From Nocardiopsis suaedae (lineage in GTDB: Bacteria; Actinomycetota; Actinomycetes; Streptosporangiales; Streptosporangiaceae), in contig NZ_JAQFWP010000017.1 of the NCBI RefSeq assembly GCF_027706745.1, forward strand, positions 1 to 64,000: DNA of 64,000 bases, given 5' to 3'. Position 1 is the first letter of the stretch. The number at the start of each line of letters is the position of its first letter. This document shows positions 54,281 through 62,759 of the stretch, in pieces. The position numbers and the translations under genes are program-made. The notes beneath the pieces are model-generated. The model searched no databases. It had not been told where the DNA came from and saw nothing but the letters and a program-made list of their open reading frames with translations.

Positions 54281-54669
54281 CCGCTACGGACAGGGCCGTC
54301 GAGCTCGTGAACATCGCCGCCGAGGCGGCTTCGGACAAACTCGCCCAGGAGGTCGTCGCCTTCGACGTGAGCGACCAGCTCGTCATCACCGACGCCTTCC
54401 TGCTGTGCTCCGCCCCCAACGACCGGCAGGTGCGCTCCATCGTCGACGAGGTGGAGGAGCGCCTGCGCGAGGCCGGCGCCAAACCGGTCCGCCGTGAGGG
54501 CGAGCGCGACGGGCGCTGGGTGCTGCTGGACTACGTCGAAATCGTCGTGCACGTCCAGCACGAGGAGGAGCGCGGCACCTACGGCCTGGAGCGGCTGTGG
54601 AAGGATTGCCCCGCGATCACCCTGCCGGAGAGCGCGCGGGGCCGCGAGCGCACCCAGGACGGCGCCTGA
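54277..54669 (+). CDS. rsfS: Ribosomal silencing factor RsfS
   Basis: 130 residues from GTG 54277, overlapping nadD. It has the family sequence [52 protein letters not shown] and [32 protein letters not shown]. It binds L14 on the 50S subunit and blocks joining with 30S under starvation. The 15-residue charged tail is usual in actinobacteria. Confidence 0.96.
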   Translation: MTATDRAVELVNIAAEAASDKLAQEVVAFDVSDQLVITDAFLLCSAPNDRQVRSIVDEVEERLREAGAKPVRREGERDGRWVLLDYVEIVVHVQHEEERGTYGLERLWKDCPAITLPESARGRERTQDGA

Positions 54670-54749
54670 GCGGTCCGTGGGGCGGCCCCTGGGGGCCGGT
54701 CCGCCGCCGATCAGCACCGACCTGCACCGACCGCACAGGAGTTGAGTCG

Positions 54750-55376
54750 ATGGCCGAATCCCGTCGTGTCCTCTGCTGGCGCCACGGCCAGACCCAGTGG
54801 AACGCGGACAAGCGCTTCCAGGGGCAGTCCGACATCCCGCTCGACGACGTCGGGCGCGAGCAGGCCCAGCGCGCGGCGCGCCTGCTGGCCGCGCTGCGGC
54901 CGGACGCCGTCATCGCCTCGGACCTGCGCCGCGCGGCGGACACGGCCGGGTACCTGTCGGAGGCCACGGGGCTGGCCGTGCACACCGACAAGGGGCTGCG
55001 GGAGCGCTTCGGCGGGCCCTGGGAGGGGCTGACCACCGCGGAGATCCGCGAGCGGTGGCCGGAGGAGAACGCCCGGATGGAGATCCCCGGCGGTGAGCCC
55101 ATCGAGGAGGTGGGCGAGCGCGTCGCCGAGGCGGTCGAACGCGGGCTGGAGCGGGTGCCCGAGGGCGGGCTGCTGGTGGCCGTGGGCCACGGGGCGGCGC
55201 TGCGCGCGGGCATCAACCGGATGCTCGGGCTGCCCGTGGAGATCCGCCAGGCGCTGGGGCCGCTGGGCAACTGCTCATGGTCGGTGCTGGGGCCGCTGCG
55301 CGTGGGCGGGTGGCGCCTGCTGGAGCACAACGCCTCCAGCCTCCCGGAGGAGAGGATCCTCGGCGACGACCGGTGA
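54750..55376 (+). CDS. Histidine phosphatase family protein
   Basis: 208 residues from ATG 54750, with CAGGAG eight bases upstream. It contains the phosphoglycerate mutase-like motif CWRHGQTQWN (catalytic His in RHG), ASDLRRAADTA, and the second histidine VAVGHGAAL. It removes phosphate from a small molecule; the usual position after nadD-rsfS in actinobacteria suggests a conserved housekeeping role, possibly in phosphoglycerate or NAD-related metabolism, but the substrate is not known. A tRNA-Ala follows. Confidence 0.9.
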   Translation: MAESRRVLCWRHGQTQWNADKRFQGQSDIPLDDVGREQAQRAARLLAALRPDAVIASDLRRAADTAGYLSEATGLAVHTDKGLRERFGGPWEGLTTAEIRERWPEENARMEIPGGEPIEEVGERVAEAVERGLERVPEGGLLVAVGHGAALRAGINRMLGLPVEIRQALGPLGNCSWSVLGPLRVGGWRLLEHNASSLPEERILGDDR

Positions 55377-55490
55377 GCGCGTCCCCGCAGGTCCAGGGGG
55401 AGCGTTCGGAATCCGTTTCGACTAATCGGGCGGATTCCGCTATCGTTCAGGGTGTCGGCAGGGCGGTTCCCCCGCCCCCGCCGGACCCGA

Positions 55491-55563
55491 GGGGCTATGG
55501 CGCAGTTGGTAGCGCGCCTCCATGGCATGGAGGAGGTCTGGGGTTCGAATCCCCATAGCTCCA
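55491..55563 (+). tRNA. tRNA-Ala (anticodon GGC), copy 1
   Basis: 73 bases: acceptor GGGGCTA/TAGCTCC with the G3-U70 wobble that identifies alanine, discriminator A, anticodon loop ATGGCAT on CCTCC/GGAGG, T-loop TTCGAAT. It is identical to the tRNA at 57681-57753. An 18-bp hairpin follows. Confidence 0.96.
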
Positions 55564-55570
55564 CAGAAGC

Positions 55571-55609
55571 GAACGGCCCGGTGCGGATGCGATCCGCACC
55601 GGGCCGTTC
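55571..55609 (+). terminator. Terminator of tRNA-Ala copy 1
   Basis: A perfect 18-bp stem (55571-55588 with 55592-55609) and a three-base loop, followed by GTCGTTCCC. Confidence 0.75.
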
Positions 55610-55705
55610 GTCGTTCCCGCGCTTCGCCTCCGCCTCCCACGGTTCCGTCCGGTCCCGGCCACCGGGCGGGGAACCGCTTTCATCACGGGCCTCGTCCCAG
55701 CTTCC

Positions 55706-56359
55706 GTGACGAACTACTGGGAGCGGGAGCCGAAAGATCAGCCGGCGTCGGAGGAGATCTCCCTGCCGACTGCGACCCGGCTGCTGTGGGCCATGGTCGG
55801 CCTGATGTTCCTCGCGGGGGTCCTGCATTACGCCGTGCTGCCGTACACGGCCGGGTTCATCCTCCTCTGCCTGGCATGGCCCGCTGCTGCCTGTTGTGCC
55901 GGGATCTGGGCGTACGCGGCATCGGTGCGGTTCAGGGGATTGGCCGTGGGCTTCGCCGCCGTGCTGGTGCTTGCCGGGTCGGCGCTGTTCCTCGCCAGAG
56001 CGGCCGTGTACCACGTCTGGGCCGATGAGGTCCGCTGCACGGTGGCGGCGACGAGCACATGGGACGAGATGGTCTTCCGCTACAACCGCAGAGGCGGCGG
56101 AGGGCGCCCCGCCCATGAGGTCGAATGGGAGTGCGCCGGTGAACGGGTCACGGTGAAGAAGGCCGGGACCCCATCCGTCGAGGAAGGTGAGACCCAGGAC
56201 ATGGCCTACGACCCCGAGGGGCGCCTGCCGCTTGAACGGGCGCGGAAGGTTATGGAGCTGTGGATCCCCGGCAGCGCGGGAGCGATATCCCTCGGTGTGG
56301 TGATGTACCTCGGCCGCTACCCGCGACGCCCCGCCTGGACCCGGACGGACAAGGCCTGA
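55706..56359 (+). CDS. Hypothetical membrane protein A (paralogue of next gene)
   Basis: 217 residues from GTG 55706. Three to four hydrophobic segments lie at about 27-45, 48-70, 76-98 and near 190-205. Between them is a soluble part with DEVRCTVAATSTWDEM and AHEVEWECAGERVTVKKAG, each with one cysteine that could pair outside the membrane. It ends in a short basic tail. The next gene has the same order of segments and motifs (EEVRCTVVAAET, HEVEWDCAGEQVSVRRVG, MAYDPTGRLRLE), so they are tandem paralogues. No known family is recognised. Confidence 0.7.
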   Translation: MTNYWEREPKDQPASEEISLPTATRLLWAMVGLMFLAGVLHYAVLPYTAGFILLCLAWPAAACCAGIWAYAASVRFRGLAVGFAAVLVLAGSALFLARAAVYHVWADEVRCTVAATSTWDEMVFRYNRRGGGGRPAHEVEWECAGERVTVKKAGTPSVEEGETQDMAYDPEGRLPLERARKVMELWIPGSAGAISLGVVMYLGRYPRRPAWTRTDKA

Positions 56360-56363
56360 GGGC

Positions 56364-57146
56364 ATGCCGACCGCCCAAAACCGCGACCCCTACGGCGACG
56401 AAGAGTCGAGGGACCGGACACCGCTGATCGTCACCGTGGTCTTCGCCACGGTGGCGGGCCTGACGTTCTTCCTCGCGCTCGTGCACTATTTCGCCCTGCC
56501 GCAGTGGCTCGGCTTCCTCCTGCTCTGCGTGGTGTGGCTCGTCGGGTTCGGCTGCTCCCTGGCCTGGGGCCGCTGCGCGAGTGCCGGGTGCGCCGGGTCG
56601 CTCGTGGGTGCGGCCGCGGGGCTCGTGCTGCTCTGGGCGGTGGTCCTGGCGGCCCGGGTCCTGGCCTACGACTCCTTGACCGAGGAGGTCAGGTGCACGG
56701 TGGTCGCGGCCGAGACGCGGGTCGTGCGGCAGGACCCCTTCAGCGAGCGGCGGAAGCGGTTCGTCCACGAGGTGGAATGGGATTGCGCGGGCGAGCAGGT
56801 CTCCGTGCGCCGTGTCGGAGCGTTCGGCGGAGAGGGCGGCGAGCCCGCGCTCCGCTATTCGGAGGGGGAATCCCATGTCATGGCGTACGACCCCACGGGG
56901 CGCCTGCGGCTCGAACCGGCCGCGGGTGCGACGGACCTGTGGACACCGTCGGTGATGGGGGCGGTGTCGCTTGGGACGATGGTGCTCCTCGCCAGGCCGA
57001 CGCTCCCGTTCAGGCGGCCGTGGTCAGGGAAGGCCAGGAAGGACCGACGCCCCCACAGGCGCGACCCGTGGGGGATCGACGACGACGGGGACTCGGATCG
57101 GTCGGACCGCCCTGACCCGTGGGAGAAATACGGCTTCGACTTCTGA
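56364..57146 (+). CDS. Hypothetical membrane protein B (paralogue of previous gene)
   Basis: 260 residues from ATG 56364, five bases after its paralogue ends, so co-transcribed. It has the same plan: N-terminal polar part, hydrophobic segments at about 20-40, 44-66, 70-95 and about 190-210, and an outer section with TEEVRCTVVAAE, VHEVEWDCAGEQVSVRRVG and HVMAYDPTGRLRLEP. The C terminus adds about 40 charged residues with Asp/Arg/Pro and ends EKYGFDF. The two proteins share roughly one third of positions by eye. Function unknown. Confidence 0.7.
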   Translation: MPTAQNRDPYGDEESRDRTPLIVTVVFATVAGLTFFLALVHYFALPQWLGFLLLCVVWLVGFGCSLAWGRCASAGCAGSLVGAAAGLVLLWAVVLAARVLAYDSLTEEVRCTVVAAETRVVRQDPFSERRKRFVHEVEWDCAGEQVSVRRVGAFGGEGGEPALRYSEGESHVMAYDPTGRLRLEPAAGATDLWTPSVMGAVSLGTMVLLARPTLPFRRPWSGKARKDRRPHRRDPWGIDDDGDSDRSDRPDPWEKYGFDF

Positions 57147-57188
57147 CCCGCCGTCAGGGCCGTCCGTGTGTCCGACCCCGCCAGGCGG

Positions 57189-57509
57189 TCACAGGTACAG
57201 GCCGGTTCCCTGCTGTGGGGACTCGTTGGCTACGGCGTGGATGTCGCGTTCCCTCAGGACCAGGTAGCGCTCGGCCTGGAGTTCGACCTCCAACTGGTCC
57301 TCGGGGTTGAACAGGACCCGGTCACCGGTCTTGACGTGTCGGGCGCTGGTGCCCGCGCCGCAGACCTCGCCCCATACGAGGCGGGTCGCCATCTTCACGG
57401 TGTCCGGGATGACCAGCCCGCCGGTGCTGCGGCGCTCCCCCTTCTCCGGGAGCAGCCGCACGAGCAGGCGATCGTGGAGCATCTGGATTTCGAGCTTTGA
57501 ATCGGGCAC
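57189..57509 (-). CDS. GroES-like co-chaperonin (orphan)
   Basis: 106 residues from ATG 57509. It follows the Cpn10 plan: IQMLHDRLLVRLLPEKGERRSTGGLVIPDTVKMATRLVWGEVCGAGTSARHVKTGDRVLFNPEDQLEVELQAERYLVLRERDIHAV, with 'TGGLVIP' at the mobile-loop position. It is more divergent than housekeeping GroES, has a 15-residue C-terminal tail, and no groEL lies nearby. It could cap one of the cell's chaperonins or have a separate role. It is convergent with the membrane-protein pair. Confidence 0.82.
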   Translation of the reverse strand: MPDSKLEIQMLHDRLLVRLLPEKGERRSTGGLVIPDTVKMATRLVWGEVCGAGTSARHVKTGDRVLFNPEDQLEVELQAERYLVLRERDIHAVANESPQQGTGLYL

Positions 57510-57680
57510 CCTGCAAGCCTATTGGGTCCCGACCCGTGACCGGGCGGGATGGCCGGTGCGGGGTGGTGGGCCGCCACCGGGGTGAACACCTGGGGAACGG
57601 CGCGAGCACCCCTGCGGATCCGGTAGAGTCGAGGTGTCGCCGCGGCGAGGCCGGACACCGGCACGCAGGGGCGACGACCA

Positions 57681-57753
57681 GGGGCTATGGCGCAGTTGGT
57701 AGCGCGCCTCCATGGCATGGAGGAGGTCTGGGGTTCGAATCCCCATAGCTCCA
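57681..57753 (+). tRNA. tRNA-Ala (anticodon GGC), copy 2
   Basis: 73 bases identical to copy 1 at 55491, including the G3-U70 pair. The upstream 40 bp are different, so the repeat is limited to the tRNA itself. Confidence 0.96.
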
Positions 57754-57785
57754 CCGGGTGGGCCGTTGTGCACACCGTTTTCTTC

Positions 57786-57824
57786 AGAGGTCGCTTGCGC
57801 CGGTGAGGCGGGGCGGCCTCTTTT
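57786..57824 (+). terminator. Probable terminator of tRNA-Ala copy 2
   Basis: AGAGGTCGC (57786-57794) pairs with GCGGCCTCT (57813-57821; one G-U), followed by TTTCG, 33 bp after the tRNA. Confidence 0.5.
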
Positions 57825-57984
57825 CGTTCCGTAGGGATGCGGGGACCGGGGTGAAGCGCCCGGATCCGTGCCCGCTCCCCGCTCTCCCGACCCTGGGCGG
57901 GCACTCCGCACGGGGCGTCCGGCGCGGTCGGCCGAGGGGACACCCGTTGCGCGCGGCCGACGGCCTGGGCGCCTGCCGAGGGGC

Positions 57985-58971
57985 TCAGACGGCCTGGCGG
58001 ACGGGGGCGCCGACCAGTCGCTGCCGGTAGGCGGTGGGGGACTCGCCGAACTCGGCCTTGAACAGCCGGCTGAAATGCGCGGCGTCGTGGAGGCCCCAGC
58101 GGCCCGCCACCCATGAGACGGGGCGGTCGGCGAACAGGGGGTCGGCGAGGTCGCGGCGGATGTGCTCGAGGCGCCGGGAGCGGATCCACATCGAGACCGT
58201 CTGCCCCTCCGACGAGAAGATCGTGTGGAGGTGCCGGGTCGAGATGTAGTGGGCCCGCGCGATGGAGGACGGCGTGAGGTCGTGCTCGCCGAGGTGCCGG
58301 AGGATGTACTCGCGCACCTCCCGCGCCAGACTCCGGGCCGGGTGCGTCGCCGGCCCCTGGCGGCGGTGCAGTTCCTGCGACAGCATGGTGACGAGCAGGT
58401 CCAGAGCCGAATGGACCAGTCGTGACGCGTGGCTGTCGGCCAGCTGGTCCATGTTCCTGCCGAGCTCGACGAAGAACGGGTTGATCACCCGGCCCAGGCC
58501 GTCCTCCCCGGGGAACCGCGTGGCGGTCACCCGGGCGACCTCGTCGCGCGGCAGGTCCACGAGCTCGTGCGGGAACATGATGACCATGGCCCGGCTCCGC
58601 TCGGGGAAGGTCAGCGTGTACGGCCGATGCGTGTCATAGATGGCCAGGTCGCCGGGGCCCAGTCCCACGGAGCGGCCGTCCTGCTCCAGCACCGCGGGGC
58701 CGGCCAGCTGCAGGCTCAGCTTGTAGAACCGGTCGCCGCCGTCCGAGATGAGCTCCGGGGTCCGCCGCACGACGTGCGGCGTCGCCGCGATCCCGAACAG
58801 GGAGACGTTGTCGACCACGGTCTGGGCGATGTGGCCGTGGAAGGCGACGCCGCCGAGCTCGTCGATCCTGAGCGGTACGACGGCGTGCGCGACCGCGGAT
58901 CTCCAGGCGTCGAGAGCGAGTGGCGCGTTCGGCGTGGCGGTCGCGTGGCTCGCGCTGGCGGAAACGGACAT
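57985..58971 (-). CDS. AraC family regulator of the amine-oxidase cluster
   Basis: 328 residues from ATG 58971, with AAGGA about six bases upstream. The N-terminal half is a cupin-like sensor (VVRRTPELISDGGDRFYKLSLQLAGPAVLEQDGRSVGLGPGDLAIYDTHRPYTLTFPERSRAMVIMFP). The C-terminal domain has two helix-turn-helices: LTPSSIARAHYISTRHLHTIFSSEGQTVSMWIRSRRLEHIRRDL and VSWVAGRWGLHDAAHFSRLFKAEFGESPTAYRQ. This is the arrangement of FeaR-like activators of amine catabolism. It is divergent, with 224 bp between, from a copper amine oxidase, and so probably its activator. Confidence 0.9.
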   Translation of the reverse strand: MSVSASASHATATPNAPLALDAWRSAVAHAVVPLRIDELGGVAFHGHIAQTVVDNVSLFGIAATPHVVRRTPELISDGGDRFYKLSLQLAGPAVLEQDGRSVGLGPGDLAIYDTHRPYTLTFPERSRAMVIMFPHELVDLPRDEVARVTATRFPGEDGLGRVINPFFVELGRNMDQLADSHASRLVHSALDLLVTMLSQELHRRQGPATHPARSLAREVREYILRHLGEHDLTPSSIARAHYISTRHLHTIFSSEGQTVSMWIRSRRLEHIRRDLADPLFADRPVSWVAGRWGLHDAAHFSRLFKAEFGESPTAYRQRLVGAPVRQAV

Positions 58972-59195
58972 CGCTCGTCCTTCCCCCGACGGGTGGCGGG
59001 TGCCGGTGATCATATACGATCCGTGGTGTTGTCTCTACCACATTTCCGAGACGTTCGTCAGCGCCGCTTGTCCGAGCGCGCAGACCGTTTGACGACCCGC
59101 GACCGATCGGGCGGGTGGGCCGGGGCGCCCCCGCGCGGACGGCTACGTTGATCCACGACCCGCGACCGCTGGCACCCCTGTACGGAGGAGGATCG

Positions 59196-61181
59196 TTGAC
59201 GACGGACACCACCCCGCGCGGCACCCGGCCGTCGTCGTTCGGTGTGACGCACCCGCTCGACATGCTGACGGCCGAGGAGATCTCCGCGGCCCGGGAGATC
59301 CTCGTCCGCCACGGCAAGGTCGGCCCGGCGACCCGGTTTCCGCGCGTGCTGCCGGTCGAACCGGACAAGCGGGCCGTCCTGAGCCATACCCCCGGCGCGG
59401 ACGACTTCGACCGCAGCGTGCTGGTCACCCTCCTGGACACCGCCACCGGCCGGGTCGGCGAGGCCGAGGTGTCCGTCACCGGCGGCGCGGTCACCTCGTG
59501 GCGGGACCTGCCGACGGGGGAGCACCCGTACGGCCAGCCCCCGTACCTGCTGGAGGAGTACGGCCGCGCCGCCGAGATCGTCAAGGCGGACCCCCGGTGG
59601 CAGGCGGCCATGGCGCGCCGCGGCATCACCGACACGGCGCACACGTTCGTCGCCCCGCTCGCGCCCGGCTACTTTCCCCGGGAGGGCGAGACGGGTCGGC
59701 GCATGATCCGGTCGCTCACCTTCCACCGGCGCCACGAGGGCGACAACCCGTGGGCGCACCCCGTCGAGGGGCTGGTCGCGCACGTGGACCTGACGGCCGG
59801 GGAGGTGACCCGGCTGGACGACGAGGGCGACGTCCCCGTGCCGCTGGACGACTGGAACTACAAGCACACCGGACCCGCCCGCACCACGCTGAAGCCGCTG
59901 GAGATCACCCAGCCCGAGGGCCCCTCCTTCACCGTGGACGGCACCCTCGTCCGCTGGGAGGACTGGTCCCTCCGGGTCGGCTTCAACGCCCAGGAGGGGC
60001 TGGTCCTGAACGAGATCGCCTTCCGCGACGGAGACGAGGACCGCCCCGTCATCTACCGGGCCTCCGTCCCCGAGATGGTGGTGCCGTACGGCGACCCGGC
60101 GGCCCCCCGCTACTGGATCAGCTACTTCGACGCGGGCGAGTACGCCCTCGGCAAGAACGCCAACTCGCTCAAGCTCGGCTGCGACTGCCTCGGCGAGATC
60201 ACCTACTTCGACGCCGTGGTGGCCGACGACAACGGCGACCCGATGCCCATCCCGCACGCCGTGTGCATGCACGAGGAGGACTACGGGATCCTCTGGAAGC
60301 ACACCGAGCCGGGCGAGGCGTCCCAGGTGCGGCGCTCCCGCCGCCTCGTGCTCTCCTACTTCGCCACCATCGGCAACTACGACTACGGGTTCTTCTGGTA
60401 CTTCTACCTCGACGGCTCGATCCAGATGGAGGCCAAGGCGACCGGCATCGTGTTCGCCGGGGCCGCGGAGCCCTGGACCGAGAACCCCCACGCGCCGGAG
60501 ATTGCACCGGGCATCATCGGCCCGGTCCACCAGCACATCTTCTGCGCGCGGCTGGACATGTCCGTCGACGGGCCCGAGAACTCGGTCGAGGAGGAGAACC
60601 TCGTCGGGATCCCCACCGGGCCGCGGAACCCGTACGGGAACGCGTTCACCTACGAGCGCGTCCCGCTGTCCCGCGAGTCGGAGGCCGTGCGGGACGCCGA
60701 CAGCGAGGCCGGACGCCGGTGGTACGTCACCAGCGCGCACCGGCGCAACGCCGTCGGCAGGCCCACGGCGTACCAGCTCACCCCGATGGCGGGCCCACGG
60801 CTCATGGCCCAGCCGGGCTCCTCGGCGGGCGACCGCGCCGCGTTCGCCCGCCACCACCTGTGGGTGACCGCGCACGACCCGGCCGAGCGCTTCCCGGCCG
60901 GGGACTTCCCGAACCAGCACGCGGGAGACGGCATCGGCCGGTGGGTGCAGGCCGACCGTGCGCTCACCGACACCGATGTCGTCCTGTGGCACACGTTCGG
61001 GCCCACCCACATCCCCCGGCCCGAGGACTGGCCGGTGATGCCCGTCGACTACTCGGGGTTCTGGCTCAAGCCGCACGGCTTCCTCGACGCGAACCCGGCG
61101 CTCGACCTGCCGGACGGGTCCGCCGGCGGGCACAGTGGGCACGGCGGAACCGGTGGGTCCGCCGACGGCCGCTGCCACTGA
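59196..61181 (+). CDS. Primary-amine oxidase (copper/TPQ)
   Basis: 661 residues. TTG 59196 is the best start: GGAGGAGG is four bases upstream and it begins LTTDTTPRG; no ATG fits. The precursor Tyr of the TPQ cofactor is in TIGNYDYGF (Tyr395), the copper ligands are in HQH (His445, His447) and THIPRPEDW (His605), and the catalytic base Asp is in SYFDAGEY (about 312). There is no signal peptide, so it is cytoplasmic. It oxidises primary amines (phenethylamine, tyramine, histamine types) to aldehydes with release of NH3 and H2O2. The neighbours fit aldehyde removal. The substrate is not decided by sequence. Confidence 0.95.
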   Translation: MTTDTTPRGTRPSSFGVTHPLDMLTAEEISAAREILVRHGKVGPATRFPRVLPVEPDKRAVLSHTPGADDFDRSVLVTLLDTATGRVGEAEVSVTGGAVTSWRDLPTGEHPYGQPPYLLEEYGRAAEIVKADPRWQAAMARRGITDTAHTFVAPLAPGYFPREGETGRRMIRSLTFHRRHEGDNPWAHPVEGLVAHVDLTAGEVTRLDDEGDVPVPLDDWNYKHTGPARTTLKPLEITQPEGPSFTVDGTLVRWEDWSLRVGFNAQEGLVLNEIAFRDGDEDRPVIYRASVPEMVVPYGDPAAPRYWISYFDAGEYALGKNANSLKLGCDCLGEITYFDAVVADDNGDPMPIPHAVCMHEEDYGILWKHTEPGEASQVRRSRRLVLSYFATIGNYDYGFFWYFYLDGSIQMEAKATGIVFAGAAEPWTENPHAPEIAPGIIGPVHQHIFCARLDMSVDGPENSVEEENLVGIPTGPRNPYGNAFTYERVPLSRESEAVRDADSEAGRRWYVTSAHRRNAVGRPTAYQLTPMAGPRLMAQPGSSAGDRAAFARHHLWVTAHDPAERFPAGDFPNQHAGDGIGRWVQADRALTDTDVVLWHTFGPTHIPRPEDWPVMPVDYSGFWLKPHGFLDANPALDLPDGSAGGHSGHGGTGGSADGRCH

Positions 61182-61194
61182 CCCGGCGCGAGAG

Positions 61195-61228
61195 CGGCCC
61201 CGCGGCACCTTCGGGTGCCGCGGGGCCG
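61195..61228. terminator. Shared terminator between amine oxidase and ALDH genes
   Basis: A perfect 15-bp stem (61195-61209 with 61214-61228) closed by C(TTCG)G, a very stable tetraloop. The convergent genes stop at 61181 and 61254. Confidence 0.8.
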
Positions 61229-61253
61229 TGTACTCCTGCGGGCGCGGGCGGCG

Positions 61254-62660
61254 TCAGGCCGCGATGACCTGCGGCACGCCGACGGCCTTGAGTCCTTCCA
61301 CGCCGAACTCCAGGCCGTAGCCGGAGCCCTTGACCCCTCCGAACGGCACCATCGGGTGCAGGGTCCCGTGCTTGTTGATCCAGACCGTGCCGGCCTCGAT
61401 GCGCGCCGCGACCTCCTCGGCATGCTCGGCGTCGCTCGACCACACCGACGCGCCGAGCCCGACGTCCAGGGCGTTGGCCTGGTCGACCACCGCGTCGAGG
61501 TCCGTGTACGCGAGGATCGGCAGCGCCGGTCCGAACTGCTCCTCCACGACGAGCGGCGCGTCGGCGGGCAGGCCGGTGACCAGCGTCGCCGGGTAGAAGT
61601 GGCCGGGCGCCCCGCGGTCGGGGTCGCCCCCGGTGACCACGCGCCCGCCCGCGGCCCTGGCCTGCTCGACGAGGCCGTCGACGATCCGGAACTGGGCGGC
61701 GTTGGTGAGCGGCCCGAGCATGCTCTCCTCGCTGACCCCCGGCCCCATCGGCATCCGGGCGGCCACCTCGGCCAGCGCCTCGACGACGTCGTCGTGGAGG
61801 GTGTGGTGCACGTACAGGCGTTTGAGCGCCGCGCACGTCTGCCCCGTATTGATGAACGCGCCCCAGAAGAGGTCCTCGGCGATGGCGGCCGGGTCGGCGC
61901 CGGGAAGCACGATGCCCGGGTCGTTGCCGCCGAGTTCGAGCGTGAGCCGCGGCAGGTTGTCCGCGCTGGCGGCGGCGATCGCCTTGCCCGTGCGGGTCGA
62001 GCCGGTGAACATGATCTTGTCGAACGCCGGGTGCGCCGCGAGCGCGGCACCGAGGCCGCCGTCCCCGGACAGCACCGTCAGCACGCCCTCGGGGAGCACC
62101 TGGTTCACGATCGCGGCCAGCGCGAGCACCGAGAGCGGCGTGTCCTCGGACGGCTTCATCACCACGGTGTTGCCCATCCGCAGCGCGGGCCCGAACTGCC
62201 AGGAGGCGATGAGTGCCGGCCAGTTCCAGGGCCCGATGGCGCCCACCAGGCCCACGGCGCGGTACCTGAGCGTCGCCTGGCCGGATCCGTCGTCGAGCAC
62301 CCGCTCGGGTTCGAGCGGGGTGGCGGCGGCGGTGCGCAGCCAGGCGGCGACCCCGCCCGCCTCGAAGCGGCTGCCCGGGCCGTTGAGCGGCTTGCCCTGC
62401 TCGCGGGAGATCAGGTGCGCCAGCGCTTCGGCGGACCGGTCGACGGCGTCGGCCGCGGCGTTCAGCAGCCGGGAGCGCTCCTGGTGGCCGAGCGCCTCCC
62501 AGGTGGGCTGGGCCTTCCGGGCGGCCGCCACGGCCCGCTCCAGGTCGTCGGTGCCGCGTTCCGGAGCCCGGCCGATCTCCTCGCCGGTGGCGGGGTCGGT
62601 GACCGGCCGACCGCCCTCCGGCGCCGCCACGGCAGCCAGCAGGTTCTCGTAGTTCTCCAT
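61254..62660 (-). CDS. Aldehyde dehydrogenase family protein
   Basis: 468 residues from ATG 62660. It shows PWNWPALIASWQFGPALRMGNTVVMKPSEDTPLS, the catalytic Glu in TLELGGNDP, the catalytic Cys276 in NTGQTCAALKRLYVH, and EEQFGPALPIL near the end. It oxidises an aldehyde with NAD(P)+. Next to an amine oxidase it most probably removes the aldehyde product. Its relatives include the DhaS/betaine-aldehyde-like group. Confidence 0.92.
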   Translation of the reverse strand: MENYENLLAAVAAPEGGRPVTDPATGEEIGRAPERGTDDLERAVAAARKAQPTWEALGHQERSRLLNAAADAVDRSAEALAHLISREQGKPLNGPGSRFEAGGVAAWLRTAAATPLEPERVLDDGSGQATLRYRAVGLVGAIGPWNWPALIASWQFGPALRMGNTVVMKPSEDTPLSVLALAAIVNQVLPEGVLTVLSGDGGLGAALAAHPAFDKIMFTGSTRTGKAIAAASADNLPRLTLELGGNDPGIVLPGADPAAIAEDLFWGAFINTGQTCAALKRLYVHHTLHDDVVEALAEVAARMPMGPGVSEESMLGPLTNAAQFRIVDGLVEQARAAGGRVVTGGDPDRGAPGHFYPATLVTGLPADAPLVVEEQFGPALPILAYTDLDAVVDQANALDVGLGASVWSSDAEHAEEVAARIEAGTVWINKHGTLHPMVPFGGVKGSGYGLEFGVEGLKAVGVPQVIAA

Positions 62661-62759
62661 GTCCTCACCTCTGTGTCGTTCACCATGCGTGGTCGGTGCC
62701 CCGGTCCGCCCGAGCGGGCGCCTGTGCGCGCGCACGGGACCGGCGCGGACGTGCTCGGC

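Noticed and set aside
59023-59041. GTGGT-N9-ACCAC in the AraC/amine oxidase gap as an AraC operator
   Set aside because: AraC proteins usually bind direct repeats, arms are only 5 bp, and no promoter could be placed relative to it.
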